The notes beneath the pieces are model-generated. The model was not told the origin of the DNA. It did no database searches and saw nothing but the letters and a program-made list of their open reading frames with translations. Shown one piece after another: positions 33,706 through 42,873 of a DNA stretch of 64,000 nt. Both the position numbers and the translations under genes were made by a program. Position 1 is the first letter of the stretch; every line of letters begins with the position of its first letter. The stretch comes from Quercus robur (Eukaryota > Streptophyta > Magnoliopsida > Fagales > Fagaceae). The stretch spans positions 67,477,862-67,541,861 of the forward strand of contig NC_065535.1 in assembly GCF_932294415.1 (NCBI RefSeq), written 5' to 3'.

Positions 33706-36700
33706 TTAATAATAATACCTCCTGAGGTTATTTACATTCCATGGTCGAGGTACAGCTTTTTCATCCAAGTCTTCTAGGTAGTAGGCGCCTATTCCGGCCA
33801 CGGATGTGACACGGTATGGTCCCTCCCAATTGGGCCCCAACTTGCCCCAAGAGGGGTTCTTTGCGCTGCCAAGAATCTTCCTCATCACGAGATCACCTGG
33901 ACCCAGAGGCCGCAATTTGACGTTAGCATCATACCCTTGTCTTAGCTTCTGGTGATAATAGGCCATGTGAATTGTGGCCTTTTCCCTCCTTTCCTCGGCT
34001 AGGTCCAGACTTCTTCCTAGCAACTCATCGTTATCGCTTGGGGTAAACGAGCTAGACCTCAACGTGGGGAAATTGTTCTCGATCGGAAGCACAGCCTCAG
34101 CCCCGTAAGTCATTGAGAAGGGGGTTTCACCGGTCGAACGCCGCGGCGTTGTCCGATAGGTCCATAAGACGTGCGGTAGTTCTTCTACCCATCTCCCCTT
34201 TGACTCATCCAGTCTTTTCTTCAATCCGTTCACTATGACCTTGTTTACGGCCTCGACTTGCCCATTTCCTTGGGGGTATGCGGGGGTGGAATATCGATTA
34301 ATGATCCCAAACTCACGGCAATACTCCCTAAAATTCTTGCTGTCAAACTGAAGACCATTGTCGGAAATGAGTGTTCTCGGAGTTCCAAAGCGGGTGATAA
34401 TGTTCTTCCAGATGAATTTCTGGGCGTCCACGTCCCTGATGTTGGCCAAAGGTTCAGCCTCCACCCATTTAGTGAAGTAATTAGTTCCGACTATTATGTA
34501 TCGCTTGTTCCCCGCAGCCTTGGGAAAAGGCCCAACAATATCAAGACCCCATTGCGCGAACGGCCATGGACTGGAGAGTGGGTTGAGAACCCTTCCCGGT
34601 TGGTGGATATTTGGGGCGAATCTTTGGCACTGATCGCACTTCTTAGCGTATTCCTGGGCCTGTCTCTGCATGTTCGGCCACCAGTATCCTTGGGTGAGTG
34701 CCCTGTGCACCAGCGATCTTCCTCCGGTGTGACTTCCACATACCCCCTCATGCAACTCCTCAAGAAGAGACTCGGACTCTTCTGGATGTACGCAGAGCAA
34801 GTAAGGTCCAGAGTAGGAGCGCCGATAAAGTTTGTGGTCCTCTGATAGCCAAAAACGAGGGGCATTTCTACGTATCTTCTCGGCTTCTAGTTTTTCTTCC
34901 GGTAAGATATCGTCTTGGAGAAAATTCCTTATGGGGTCCATCCAACTGGGGCTCTGTCTAATCTGATGGACCTGGGTCGGGTTTCCGCTGATGGGACTGG
35001 CCTTGACTAGATCTTCGACTAGGATCGTTCGTGGCAAATTACGTGCCGAGGACGTGGCAAGAGTGGCCAGCGAGTCTGCATGAGTGTTTACGCTCCTGGA
35101 GACGTGCATCAGACTGAAGGATTCAAAGCTCGCCTGTAGCCGTTTGACTTGTCCCAGATACTCTTGCATCCTAGTATCTCGAGCTTCTAACTCTCCCATC
35201 ACTTGTCCGACCACTAATCTGGAGTCCGAGAAGGCTTCTATTACTCTTCCACCCAATCTTTGAACCATTGCCATTCCTTGAAGTAAGGCTTCGTATTCGG
35301 CTTCATTGTTCGTAGCCAAGAAACCGAGTCTTAATGATTTTTCAACGACAGCGCCGTCCGGCGATATTAAAACTATCCCAACTCCTGATCCTCTCTGGTT
35401 GGCTGCGCCATCCACGTAGACCTTCCAATGCACGGTCTCCCCGGCCGAAATTGCGCCAATCAGTTTTCCACCCAGGTCCTTCTTCTCGGTCATCATTTCT
35501 ATAGAGGGCTCAGCAAACTCCGCTACCAAGTCTGCGAGGACCTGCCCTTTGACGGAGGGTCTGGGCATATATTTAATATCAAAAGCCCCCAGAAGAGCAC
35601 TCCACATGGCGATCCTTCCTGTGTAGTCAGCGCTTCGAAGCACGGCTCGAAGTGGAAGCTGGGTCAGAACAATGACCGTGTGCGCCTGAAAGTAATGAGG
35701 AAGCTTCCGGGTTGCATGCACTATTGCCAGAATTGCCTTTTCTAAAGGTAGGTATCGCACCTCGGCCTCATGTAGTGATTTGCTCACATAGTACACCGGT
35801 CGCTGCACCCCATTATCATCCCGTATTAATACCAGGCTTACGGCGTGGGGAGCTACGGCGATGTAGGCAAACAGCACCTCGTCTGCCTCCGGACTGGACA
35901 TGATGGGTGGTCGGGACAGGTAGTCCTTAAGCTGCTGGAAAGCCTGAACGCAATCCTCCGACCATTTAAACTCTTTCCACTTGTTTATCAGGAGGTAAAA
36001 AGGCCGACATCGATCTGCCGATCGTGATATGAACCGGCTTAATGCCGCAATCATGCCAGTGAGCTTCTGCACCTCCTTCGGATTCCGAGGAGTCTGTAGA
36101 CTGTTAATGGCTTTGATTTGGTCAGGACTTACTTCTATTCCTCTATGGGTGACCATGTACCCTAGAAATTTCCCAGACCCGACCCCGAATGAACATTTGG
36201 AGGCATTCAGCCGCAACCGGTGCTTCCTTAAGATAGCGAAGACTATTCCAAGGTCCTGCACGTGCTCGGACACCCTTTTACTCTTCACAACCATATCGTC
36301 TATATACACCTCAATGATCTTGCCCAGTTGTGGCTCGAACATCCGAGTCATCATCCTTTGGTAGGTTGAGCCCGCGTTCTTTAGCCCGAATGACATCACC
36401 TTATAATGGTAATTTCCGATGGGCGTCATGAAAGCCGTTTTCTCTTGGTCCTCTAGTGCAAGGGGTATCTGATGATAGCCCTGGAAGGCGTCCAGGAAGC
36501 TCATTCGAGGGTGGCCCACGGTTGCATCCACCAACCGATCGATTTTGGGTAGAGGGAATGGGTCCTTGGGGCACGCCTTGTTCAGGTCCGTGAAGTCCAC
36601 GCAGACCCTCCACTTCCCTGTCTTCTTCCTTACCACCACTGTGTTCGCTAACCATTCAGGATAAAAGACCTCTTTGATAGCCCCTGCTCTTTTCAACTTA

Positions 36701-37020
36701 GCCACCTCGTCTCTTACGGCACTAGCGTGTTCTTTTGAAGGGCGTCGGGGTGGTTGCTTCCTCGGAGTGGAAGAGGGGTTGACGTTCAGGTGGTGGCAGA
36801 TGAGGCTGGGATCAACTCCAGGGGTATCGTAGGCGTCCCAAGTGAATACGTCGACATTTTCTCTGAGAAATCTGACCAGTTCCTCCTTTTCCTGAGAGGG
36901 CAATTCAGAGCCGACCTTAAAGAACTTCTCCGGGTCGTTGCTGACAGCAACCTTATCTAAACCTTCACACCTTATCTCCTCGGCCAGCCCCTCGTCTTGC
37001 TTTGCCGAGGAGGCTGGTTG
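33706..37020 (-). CDS. pol: Tat element pol: reverse transcriptase, two RNase H domains, integrase
   Basis: Open for 1104 codons after the gag-protease UAG and in the same frame. The first ATG is at 36903 (1065 aa counted from there). Residues from that Met: RT with LDAF (D138) and YIDDMV (200-203); a first RNase H (~345-420) that lacks the usual acidic residues (YIAV, VLTQLP); a second, archaeal-like RNase H with VDGA (D498), NNEAEYEAL (E534), FSDS (D560) and THADSL (D610). Then integrase: zinc-binding H718, H725, C756, C759 and catalytic D788, D848, E884 with D-35-E spacing. The C-terminus ends WNVNNLRRYYY. A dead RNase H followed by an acquired active one is the hallmark of the Tat lineage. 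All catalytic residues of RT, the second RNase H and integrase are present, so the copy may be competent. Confidence 0.93.
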   Translation of the reverse strand, partial: QPASSAKQDEGLAEEIRCEGLDKVAVSNDPEKFFKVGSELPSQEKEELVRFLRENVDVFTWDAYDTPGVDPSLICHHLNVNPSSTPRKQPPRRPSKEHASAVRDEVAKLKRAGAIKEVFYPEWLANTVVVRKKTGKWRVCVDFTDLNKACPKDPFPLPKIDRLVDATVGHPRMSFLDAFQGYHQIPLALEDQEKTAFMTPIGNYHYKVMSFGLKNAGSTYQRMMTRMFEPQLGKIIEVYIDDMVVKSKRVSEHVQDLGIVFAILRKHRLRLNASKCSFGVGSGKFLGYMVTHRGIEVSPDQIKAINSLQTPRNPKEVQKLTGMIAALSRFISRSADRCRPFYLLINKWKEFKWSEDCVQAFQQLKDYLSRPPIMSSPEADEVLFAYIAVAPHAVSLVLIRDDNGVQRPVYYVSKSLHEAEVRYLPLEKAILAIVHATRKLPHYFQAHTVIVLTQLPLRAVLRSADYTGRIAMWSALLGAFDIKYMPRPSVKGQVLADLVAEFAEPSIEMMTEKKDLGGKLIGAISAGETVHWKVYVDGAANQRGSGVGIVLISPDGAVVEKSLRLGFLATNNEAEYEALLQGMAMVQRLGGRVIEAFSDSRLVVGQVMGELEARDTRMQEYLGQVKRLQASFESFSLMHVSRSVNTHADSLATLATSSARNLPRTILVEDLVKASPISGNPTQVHQIRQSPSWMDPIRNFLQDDILPEEKLEAEKIRRNAPRFWLSEDHKLYRRSYSGPYLLCVHPEESESLLEELHEGVCGSHTGGRSLVHRALTQGYWWPNMQRQAQEYAKKCDQCQRFAPNIHQPGRVLNPLSSPWPFAQWGLDIVGPFPKAAGNKRYIIVGTNYFTKWVEAEPLANIRDVDAQKFIWKNIITRFGTPRTLISDNGLQFDSKNFREYCREFGIINRYSTPAYPQGNGQVEAVNKVIVNGLKKRLDESKGRWVEELPHVLWTYRTTPRRSTGETPFSMTYGAEAVLPIENNFPTLRSSSFTPSDNDELLGRSLDLAEERREKATIHMAYYHQKLRQGYDANVKLRPLGPGDLVMRKILGSAKNPSWGKLGPNWEGPYRVTSVAGIGAYYLEDLDEKAVPRPWNVNNLRRYYY

Positions 37021-37029
37021 CTATAAGCT
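37021..37029 (-). promoter_or_regulatory. Readthrough-type stop between gag-protease and pol (UAG CAA CCA)
   Basis: The gag-protease frame ends ...PKSL-UAG at 37023-37021, and the next two codons (37020-37015) are CAA CCA. UAG followed by CARYYA is the leaky stop context known from tobamoviruses and similar readthrough cases. Pol continues in frame 0 without another stop. Readthrough is an inference; the sequence and frame are seen directly. The interval given is approximate around the stop. Confidence 0.6.
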
Positions 37030-39069
37030 CTTTGGGACCGAGGTCTCGACCAAGGGCCGATGTAAAATGGCGGCCACCACACACTTCCTGGCCACGGCCT
37101 GATCTCCTCGGATCTCTTCCACTCGTCCTCTGGATGGGTATTTCACTTTCTGGTGAAGTGTGGAGGTCACGGCCTCTAGGCTGTGGATCCATGGCCTTGC
37201 AACTATCGCGGTGTAGGGTGAATAAGCGTCGACCACGATGAAATTCACCTCCACCACTTCCGCCCCAGTCTGTACGGGCAGTCGGATTTGCCCCTTTGGC
37301 GTTACAAGCTTCCCCTCGAAGCTGAGGAGGGGGGAGTCATAAGCTGTCAAATCTTTCGGCTTCAAATTCAGCCCCTTGTATAGGTCGGGGTACATTATCT
37401 CCACCGCACTTCCAGAGTCTACTAATACCCTTTTCACATCAAAACCCCCAATCCGCAAGGTGACCACCAAGGCGTCATCGTGAGGTTGAATTGTTCCTCT
37501 CTTATCCTCATCCGAGAATCCCAGTATCAAAGAGCTTCCCTTTTTTTTGGGCTCCCTTTGCCTGCCCTCGGAGGGAAGGCGGTCCACGGCTAATACCCTG
37601 GGGATGGGTGGCCCAGTTCTTCCTGGTGCAGCGAGGATGACATGTATCGTCCCGGTGGGGGGTCTTAAAGACACGTCCCTTCGAGGCTCTTGTGTCGCTT
37701 GGCCGGGATGGCCGCTCGATGGGTGCAGCAGGTGACGTAGCTTTCCTTCTCGGACCAATTGATCCAGGTGATTCCACAAATTCCTGCAATCCTCAGTAGT
37801 ATGCCCGTGGTCCTGATGATATTGGCAATACAAGTTCTGATTACGATTGGCAGGGTTTCCAGCCATCTTTCCCGGCCATCTGAAATAGGGTTCATCCCTT
37901 ACTTTCTCCAGTACTTGTTGTACCGGCTCTCTGAATACGGCATTCACTGTTTGCGGGTTGCTCTGCCCAGCCTGTCGCGGAAAATCTCTCCTCGGCTGAC
38001 CAGGATTGTGACGTTCCGTCCTGAAATCATTTGCTTTAGGGGGGACAACCTTCTCCTTCCCCTTCCCTTGCAGCTGATCCTCCTCCACCCTTTTGTACTT
38101 GTCGATCCTATCCATTAGCTGTTGGACGTCAGTAACTGGCCTTCCGGTGAGGGATTTCCTCAAGCCATGCCAGGTAGGGAGGCCGCTTTTGAACGTGCTG
38201 ATAGCAACGTTATCATGGTTGTCGTCTAAATCGTTATACACCTCCCAATACCTATCCGAGTATGCTTTCAGAGTTTCTCCTTCATGCATGGACAAGGACA
38301 GTAGCGAACTGAGCGGTCGAGGGACTCTGGTGTTTGTAATAAAACGGGAGCAAAAAGCTTGAGTGAGCTGCTTGTAGGAGCCTACGGAGTTTGTCCTCAG
38401 GCTGTTGAACCACCTCATTGCCATCGATCCCAAGCTGGATAGGAAGATCTTGCACATTAGGGCTTCGTTTTGCGAATAGATCGCCATTTTCTGGTTGAAC
38501 TGACTCACGTGCTCTACCGGGTCTGTTCTGCCGGTATAGATGACGAATACCGGTTGGTTGAAGCGTCTTGGCAGCTTAGCCCCTTCGATTTTATTCGTGA
38601 AGGGTGACCTTGAGACCTGATCCAACGCCTTCTTCATGGCGTCGCTCCCTGAACCTTTGCTGGATGGGCTCTCATACTTCCGTACTGGGCGTGGTTCCTT
38701 TACGTAAGAAAAGGTCTCGCTTGGGGGGGTCCTTGACCTTCGTCTGTAACTCATGTCCTCCGCATTAGAAGACTCGCCTGAGTCAGAGGGAGATCGTCTT
38801 CGCTGTACACGTCGTAGCTTCCTTTTTAGGTCATCTATCTCTCGCTGCATGGCCTGGTGACTATTTCGCCTCTGAGACACGTGACTTCCTATCTCAGTGT
38901 GACTCTGACTCGTCCGGGTGGTATGCACACTCCCCTCACGATTCCCCCTGCCGTCTGGGTTGGTTGGGTTATTTTGCCTCTGGGACTCGGCGGGTCGTGT
39001 CCGCTGGGAGTTAGCTTGGTGAGGATCCTCCTGGTGTGGATCTAGTTCTTCCATGCTCGACCGTTGCAC
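37021..39069 (-). CDS. gag: Tat element gag-protease polyprotein
   Basis: 682 aa. An Arg/Ser-rich N-terminal part with an EIDDLKRKLRRVQRRR coiled segment precedes the retrotransposon gag (capsid) domain at ~155-330 (FTNKIEGAKLPRRFNQPVF, MRWFNSL, YWEVYNDLDD, FKSGLP). A zinc-knuckle variant reads CQYHQDHGHTTEDC. The aspartic protease at ~525-640 has its active site as DSGSA (551-555) and the flap-side motif IVARPWIHSLEAV. Gag forms the particle and the protease cuts the polyprotein (family knowledge). The ATG at 39069 lies 39 bp inside the LTR end and ~19 bp past the primer-binding site, so the 5' UTR is very short unless a later Met is used. It ends at a UAG with pol in the same frame. Confidence 0.92.
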   Translation of the reverse strand: MQRSSMEELDPHQEDPHQANSQRTRPAESQRQNNPTNPDGRGNREGSVHTTRTSQSHTEIGSHVSQRRNSHQAMQREIDDLKRKLRRVQRRRSPSDSGESSNAEDMSYRRRSRTPPSETFSYVKEPRPVRKYESPSSKGSGSDAMKKALDQVSRSPFTNKIEGAKLPRRFNQPVFVIYTGRTDPVEHVSQFNQKMAIYSQNEALMCKIFLSSLGSMAMRWFNSLRTNSVGSYKQLTQAFCSRFITNTRVPRPLSSLLSLSMHEGETLKAYSDRYWEVYNDLDDNHDNVAISTFKSGLPTWHGLRKSLTGRPVTDVQQLMDRIDKYKRVEEDQLQGKGKEKVVPPKANDFRTERHNPGQPRRDFPRQAGQSNPQTVNAVFREPVQQVLEKVRDEPYFRWPGKMAGNPANRNQNLYCQYHQDHGHTTEDCRNLWNHLDQLVREGKLRHLLHPSSGHPGQATQEPRRDVSLRPPTGTIHVILAAPGRTGPPIPRVLAVDRLPSEGRQREPKKKGSSLILGFSDEDKRGTIQPHDDALVVTLRIGGFDVKRVLVDSGSAVEIMYPDLYKGLNLKPKDLTAYDSPLLSFEGKLVTPKGQIRLPVQTGAEVVEVNFIVVDAYSPYTAIVARPWIHSLEAVTSTLHQKVKYPSRGRVEEIRGDQAVARKCVVAAILHRPLVETSVPKSL

Positions 39070-39087
39070 TAGCTGATGCCTTAGCTC

Positions 39088-39105
39088 TTCCCACAGACGG
39101 CGCCA
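39088..39105 (-). other. Primer-binding site of the Tat element
   Basis: On minus, two bases after the 5' LTR, TGGCGCCGTCTGTGGGAA would pair with a tRNA 3' end. The TGGCGCC start is common in plant Ty3/gypsy elements; I cannot name the tRNA with certainty. Confidence 0.65.
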
Positions 39106-39107
39106 AT

Positions 39108-39795
39108 TGTAGTTGCACGATTTTCCTGGCCCAACTTATGTTGATTAGGCTTTGGCCCAAAGCGCAACCCACAATAAATATTTGTAGAGGATGGGTCAAA
39201 GAGCTTAGCCTCAGTGAACTTACTCGGACTAATGCATGGACAATATAGTTTGCAAAAAGAAAAACAAAAACACCGGAATTGATCTTTCTCAAGTCTGACT
39301 TTTATTTCTTTCTTTGTCCCTCATACAGTTTTTCCGTCCCCTTTTTTGAGGGACTCCACTACATTATATATCTCTCTCCTTTTCATCTCAACCTTACACC
39401 TGTTAATCATCCAAGCATCCACTTGAGCACCTGTCCCATCAGACGCCCTCATCAGACCCTTTGTGAGTTGCAGAGGCCAAGGCGGTACTGTTCAGGAGTC
39501 TTTTCCTCATTAATGCGGCCAAGAGGGTGGTTGGGGCGCAATTAATGTGGTGGTAGCCTTCCGTGAGATATTTTGGATTTAATTCATTTTATATGTTGGG
39601 AAGATGAGCTGAGATGGTTGGGGCAAGTTCCTCGTCTGGGCTTCGTGATGTCCGAGGAGGAGTTACTCCTCGGACAGGTTTCCTTGGCGCTATTGGGGTT
39701 GAATAGCGCGTTATATGAGGCTTTTCCTTGGACAGGACGCTCCTCGGACGGGCCTGAGTTCGGAATAGCCCATCATTTTTGGGCCGGGCCCCACA
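39108..39795 (-). repeat. 5' LTR of the Tat element
   Basis: 688 bp, TG...CA. On minus it has a TATATAAT box at ~39364-39372, a likely core promoter for gag-pol RNA. GTCCGAGGAG (39650-39659) and CTCCTCGGAC (39666-39675) form a 10-bp-arm hairpin. Confidence 0.95.
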
Positions 39796-39800
39796 AGAAA

Positions 39801-40312
39801 TATTAAATTTTTTTATTTTCCTATTTTTTAAATCTTTTTATACTATTTTCTATTCTCTTATTATTATTATTTTTTTTTACGCTTCAAACAAACGGACATA
39901 GGAAGATACTTCTCTCTTACTTTTTTCGGTGGACATTGCGTGTGGACGTGGGTTTCTGGTAAGAAACTGGACTGATAGTATCAGTCACTGATAGTAGATC
40001 TTTCCCAAGCCCACATGGGTTACAGTTACACAGGTGACTTTAGGCCCATTATGATCTCTTCTATATTACAGATTGTGCATGATTGCAGCAGATATCATTT
40101 TTTTTGGCACGTGCTTGCTTGCTTGCAATTCCTCAGCGGCTGATATTCTGCCACGTCATCAATCCATATCCAAGGCTTGCCCATCGGTCCCTGTGATATT
40201 TGCACTTTCTGACTACCCAAACCAAATAAAAACAACAAAGAAAACCCAAAAAAACATTCCTCTTTCTGCTTCATTTTCAATTCTTGCTGAAGAAAAAAAG
40301 GTAAAAAAAAAA
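39801..40312. promoter_or_regulatory. MTERF5 upstream region with site II motifs
   Basis: Between the Tat element and the MTERF5 ATG. It contains AGCCCA (40008-40013) and GGCCCA (40043-40048), i.e. TGGGCY motifs, with GTGACTTTAGGCC between and over them. The same arrangement lies upstream of RRF at 27938-27973. Nothing else is recognised; T-rich near the element. Confidence 0.5.
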
Positions 40313-42873
40313 ATGAGAGCTTTCTCTGCATTCCACTCTGCCAAGCTCTCATGTCTCTCAAAAGTAGTAATTTTCACTACCACAACCACACCTACAATCA
40401 CAAGGTACTTCTATTCCCATAACCCAGTTGCTTAGTTTTTAATTAGTTATTGCTTACTTCATTTTCTTCCTTAGTTTGTACTAATAGTTTATGTTTACTT
40501 CATACTTCCTTAGTTTTTAATTAGCAGTCAGTTCTTTGATGTTTTGTTTTAACTGTTATTACTAAGTGTTGTGAGTTTGTTAGGGAATTAAGGTTGTTGT
40601 TGTTGGACAAATTTGTGTTTTTGATTTTGTGAAAATTTGTTGACATGCTTTGGGAGAGAGTGATTATGTAATGTAGTGATGGTATTATTCACAGGAGGTG
40701 ATGAAATGGAGGTTTTAACTTTTAAGTACTAAAAATATTGGCAATTTTGGAATAACCCAGTGAGAGGAAAACCAAAGGTGTTATGGTGCAAGAGATTCAT
40801 GTGCGTTTGGATGAGCTTATTTTGCCTATCTTGAAAAGGTGATCCTTTGAAAAGCTGTACATACCTTTTTTGATGGGGAAAAAAAACCCGAGGCTGGTAG
40901 GGAATTGTGTAGTCATATTGTGGAGGAGAGAGGGAACTTATACAGGTATGGGAGGTCGAAATTGAAGCAGCCATAGTGAATGTGAGGGTTTTGTTGGATT
41001 GGAAGTAGTAGGCATAGTTCTAAAATTTTTTTAAGTAGTTACTAGGTGTTGGGATGATGGTGGCCAATTGTCATATGGGTGAGAGACTAAATGTTATCAG
41101 AGATTCTAGTAGTTGTAGTAGCTGAAGCTGCATCTCCCTTTTTTTTATGCATTTAGTTTGTCTTTTTTCTCTCCCTATGAGGTATGGTATGGAAGATTTG
41201 ATTTGATTTTTTTTTTTTTATTATTATTCAGGACTCGGCTTTCTTTTCCTGCCAAACCCTTCTCTTGCCAAGCACAGTTCGGTAAGCAATTGATTTTTAC
41301 ATTTTCTTTCATGTGGTTTTTGCTTTGCTATTTAATTTTAATCTCCACATAAAATCCAAAACATTTTGACATTTTGCTTCTGTGATTCTCTCTTTTACAA
41401 TGTTAACATCCTTTATATATTATACCAGCTGATTCAGAGATAGATGGTTCGTTCAGCTTGAAAGTGGTGTCTCCAACCCTGTTAGCAGCAGAAAGAGAAG
41501 AAGCTAAGGCTGTTTTGTCCTTGTTCTTTAAGAAACAAGGATTGAGCAATGCAGTTGCAACAAGAACCATAAACAAGTCAGACCATTTCATCGACCACCT
41601 GATCGCAAAGCTTCATTATATTTATAAATCTCGGTATCTAGTAGGTTCGATTCATCATATTAATGCTTCTCTATAGCCACAGTTCAATTTAGCATCTTTG
41701 ATTCTAAAATGGACCCATGCTAATTGAATTCCCCTTGGCATGGCAGGACGTGAGCTTACAACTCTTGAGATCAGGGATGCTCTTATTCCTTACCTTGAGT
41801 CCCTTCTGGAAGAGCATGGGAACATTGTAGTAGATGTAGTGGAAAACTTTCCAAATCCACCTGTTAAAGAAAAAACAGTTGTGCCAGTTTCTCAGCCCAA
41901 TCCAACCCTTGACTCCAAGAAGCTAAAGGCCATGTCTCGAGTGAGTGAGATAGACCCAGATGGCAAGCTCCGCCCTCACATTCTCTATCTCATAGAACTT
42001 GGCTTGGATCTTGAGAAGATCAGGGCAATTACACAAAGATTCCCAGCTTTTGCCTACTATAGTTTGGAGGGAAAAATCAAGCCAGTGGTTGAGTTTCTTC
42101 TTGATCTTGGTGTACCAAAATCAGATATTCCCACCATCCTCAACAAAAGGCCTCAATTGTGTGGAATAAGTCTCTCTGAAAACCTTATACCCACTATGAC
42201 TTTCTTAGAGAATTTGGGTGTGGACAAGAAACAATGGGCGAAGGTGATATACCGCTTTCCAGCACTTCTCACTCATAGCAGGCAGAAGGTGAAGACCACT
42301 GTAGAATTCCTTTGTGAGATGGGCCTCTCTGCAGAGAGCATTGGTAAGGTTCTGACACGCAGCCCAAACATTATAAGCTACAGTGTGGAGGACAAGTTAC
42401 GCCCAACAGCTGAGTACTTCCTTTCGTTGGGGGTTGATGTTGCTGTTCTTCTCTTTCGTTGTCCACAAACTTTTGGTCTTAGCATTGAGGCCAATTTGAA
42501 GCCTGTGACTGAATTTTTCTTGGAGAGGGGATACAGCATTGAGGAAATAGGGACCATGATTTCAAGATATGGAGCTCTATATACCTTTAGCTTGTCCGAG
42601 AATTTAATACCAAAATGGGAGTTCTTTTTGACCATGGATTATTCAAAATCAGAGCTGGTGAAATTTCCTCAATATTTTGGTTATAGTTTGGAGGAGAGGA
42701 TTAAACCAAGGTATGCCCTCGTGAAGGAGTCTGGAGTTTCATTGCTGCTGAACCAGGTTCTGTCACTGTCATATAGTGACTTTGAAAAGGTCTTGGATAA
42801 GAAAGTGAAGAAAATGCTCTCCAACAAGGATAAGAGTGGCAGCAGTGACCTTCGATCAGACAATGTACATTGA
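40313..42873 (+). CDS. MTERF5: Chloroplast transcription termination factor MTERF5-type (four exons)
   Basis: Exons: 40313-40404, 41232-41281, 41429-41644, 41747-42873, phases 2-1-1, 494 aa. The exon 3 donor is CTAGTAG|GTTCG, which joins KSRYLV to GREL as in the family. The N-terminus (MRAFSAFHSAKLSC...) is Ser/Thr-rich and basic, an organelle transit peptide. From ~residue 190 a series of mTERF repeats follows, e.g. HILYLIELGLDLEKI, VVEFLLDLGVPKSDIPTILN, ENLGVDKKQWAKVIYRFP, VEFLCEMGLSAESIGKVL, YFLSLGVDVAVLLFRCPQ, and the C-terminal KSELVKFPQYFGYSLEERI. These helix-turn-helix repeats bind nucleic acid. The sequence matches what I know of Arabidopsis MTERF5 (MDA1), a plastid transcription factor. 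Its last ~95 coding bases begin the 9 kb duplicated block. Confidence 0.88.

Larger units (their letters stand above)
29153..39800 (-). mobile_element. Complete Ty3/gypsy LTR retrotransposon, Tat lineage (Retand-like)
   Basis: Target duplication AGAAA at 29153-29157 and 39796-39800. LTRs at 29158-29845 and 39108-39795 (688 bp each, TG...CA). The element is read on minus: 5' LTR on the right, primer-binding site at 39088-39105, gag-protease (37021-39069), pol (33706-37020), a tandem array (33155-33655), an antisense gene (30389-32829, plus strand), a polypurine tract at 29846-29863 and the 3' LTR. By hand I count about five differences between the LTRs (~99% identity), so the insertion is recent. 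The protease, RT, double RNase H, integrase order and the antisense ORF near the 3' end fit the Tat lineage. The element is GC-richer than its flanks. Confidence 0.95.

Noticed and set aside
34258-36364. Several plus-strand ORFs inside pol
   Set aside because: Mirror frames of the pol gene. Unlike the aORF they lie on top of pol domains and show no domain or splice signals.
39011-39806. ORFs in the LTRs on both strands (also 29136-29925)
   Set aside because: Present in both LTRs and changed by the few LTR differences; no known domain. Chance frames.
40729-40974. 81-aa minus-strand ORF in MTERF5 intron 1
   Set aside because: Inside an intron, no domain; chance.
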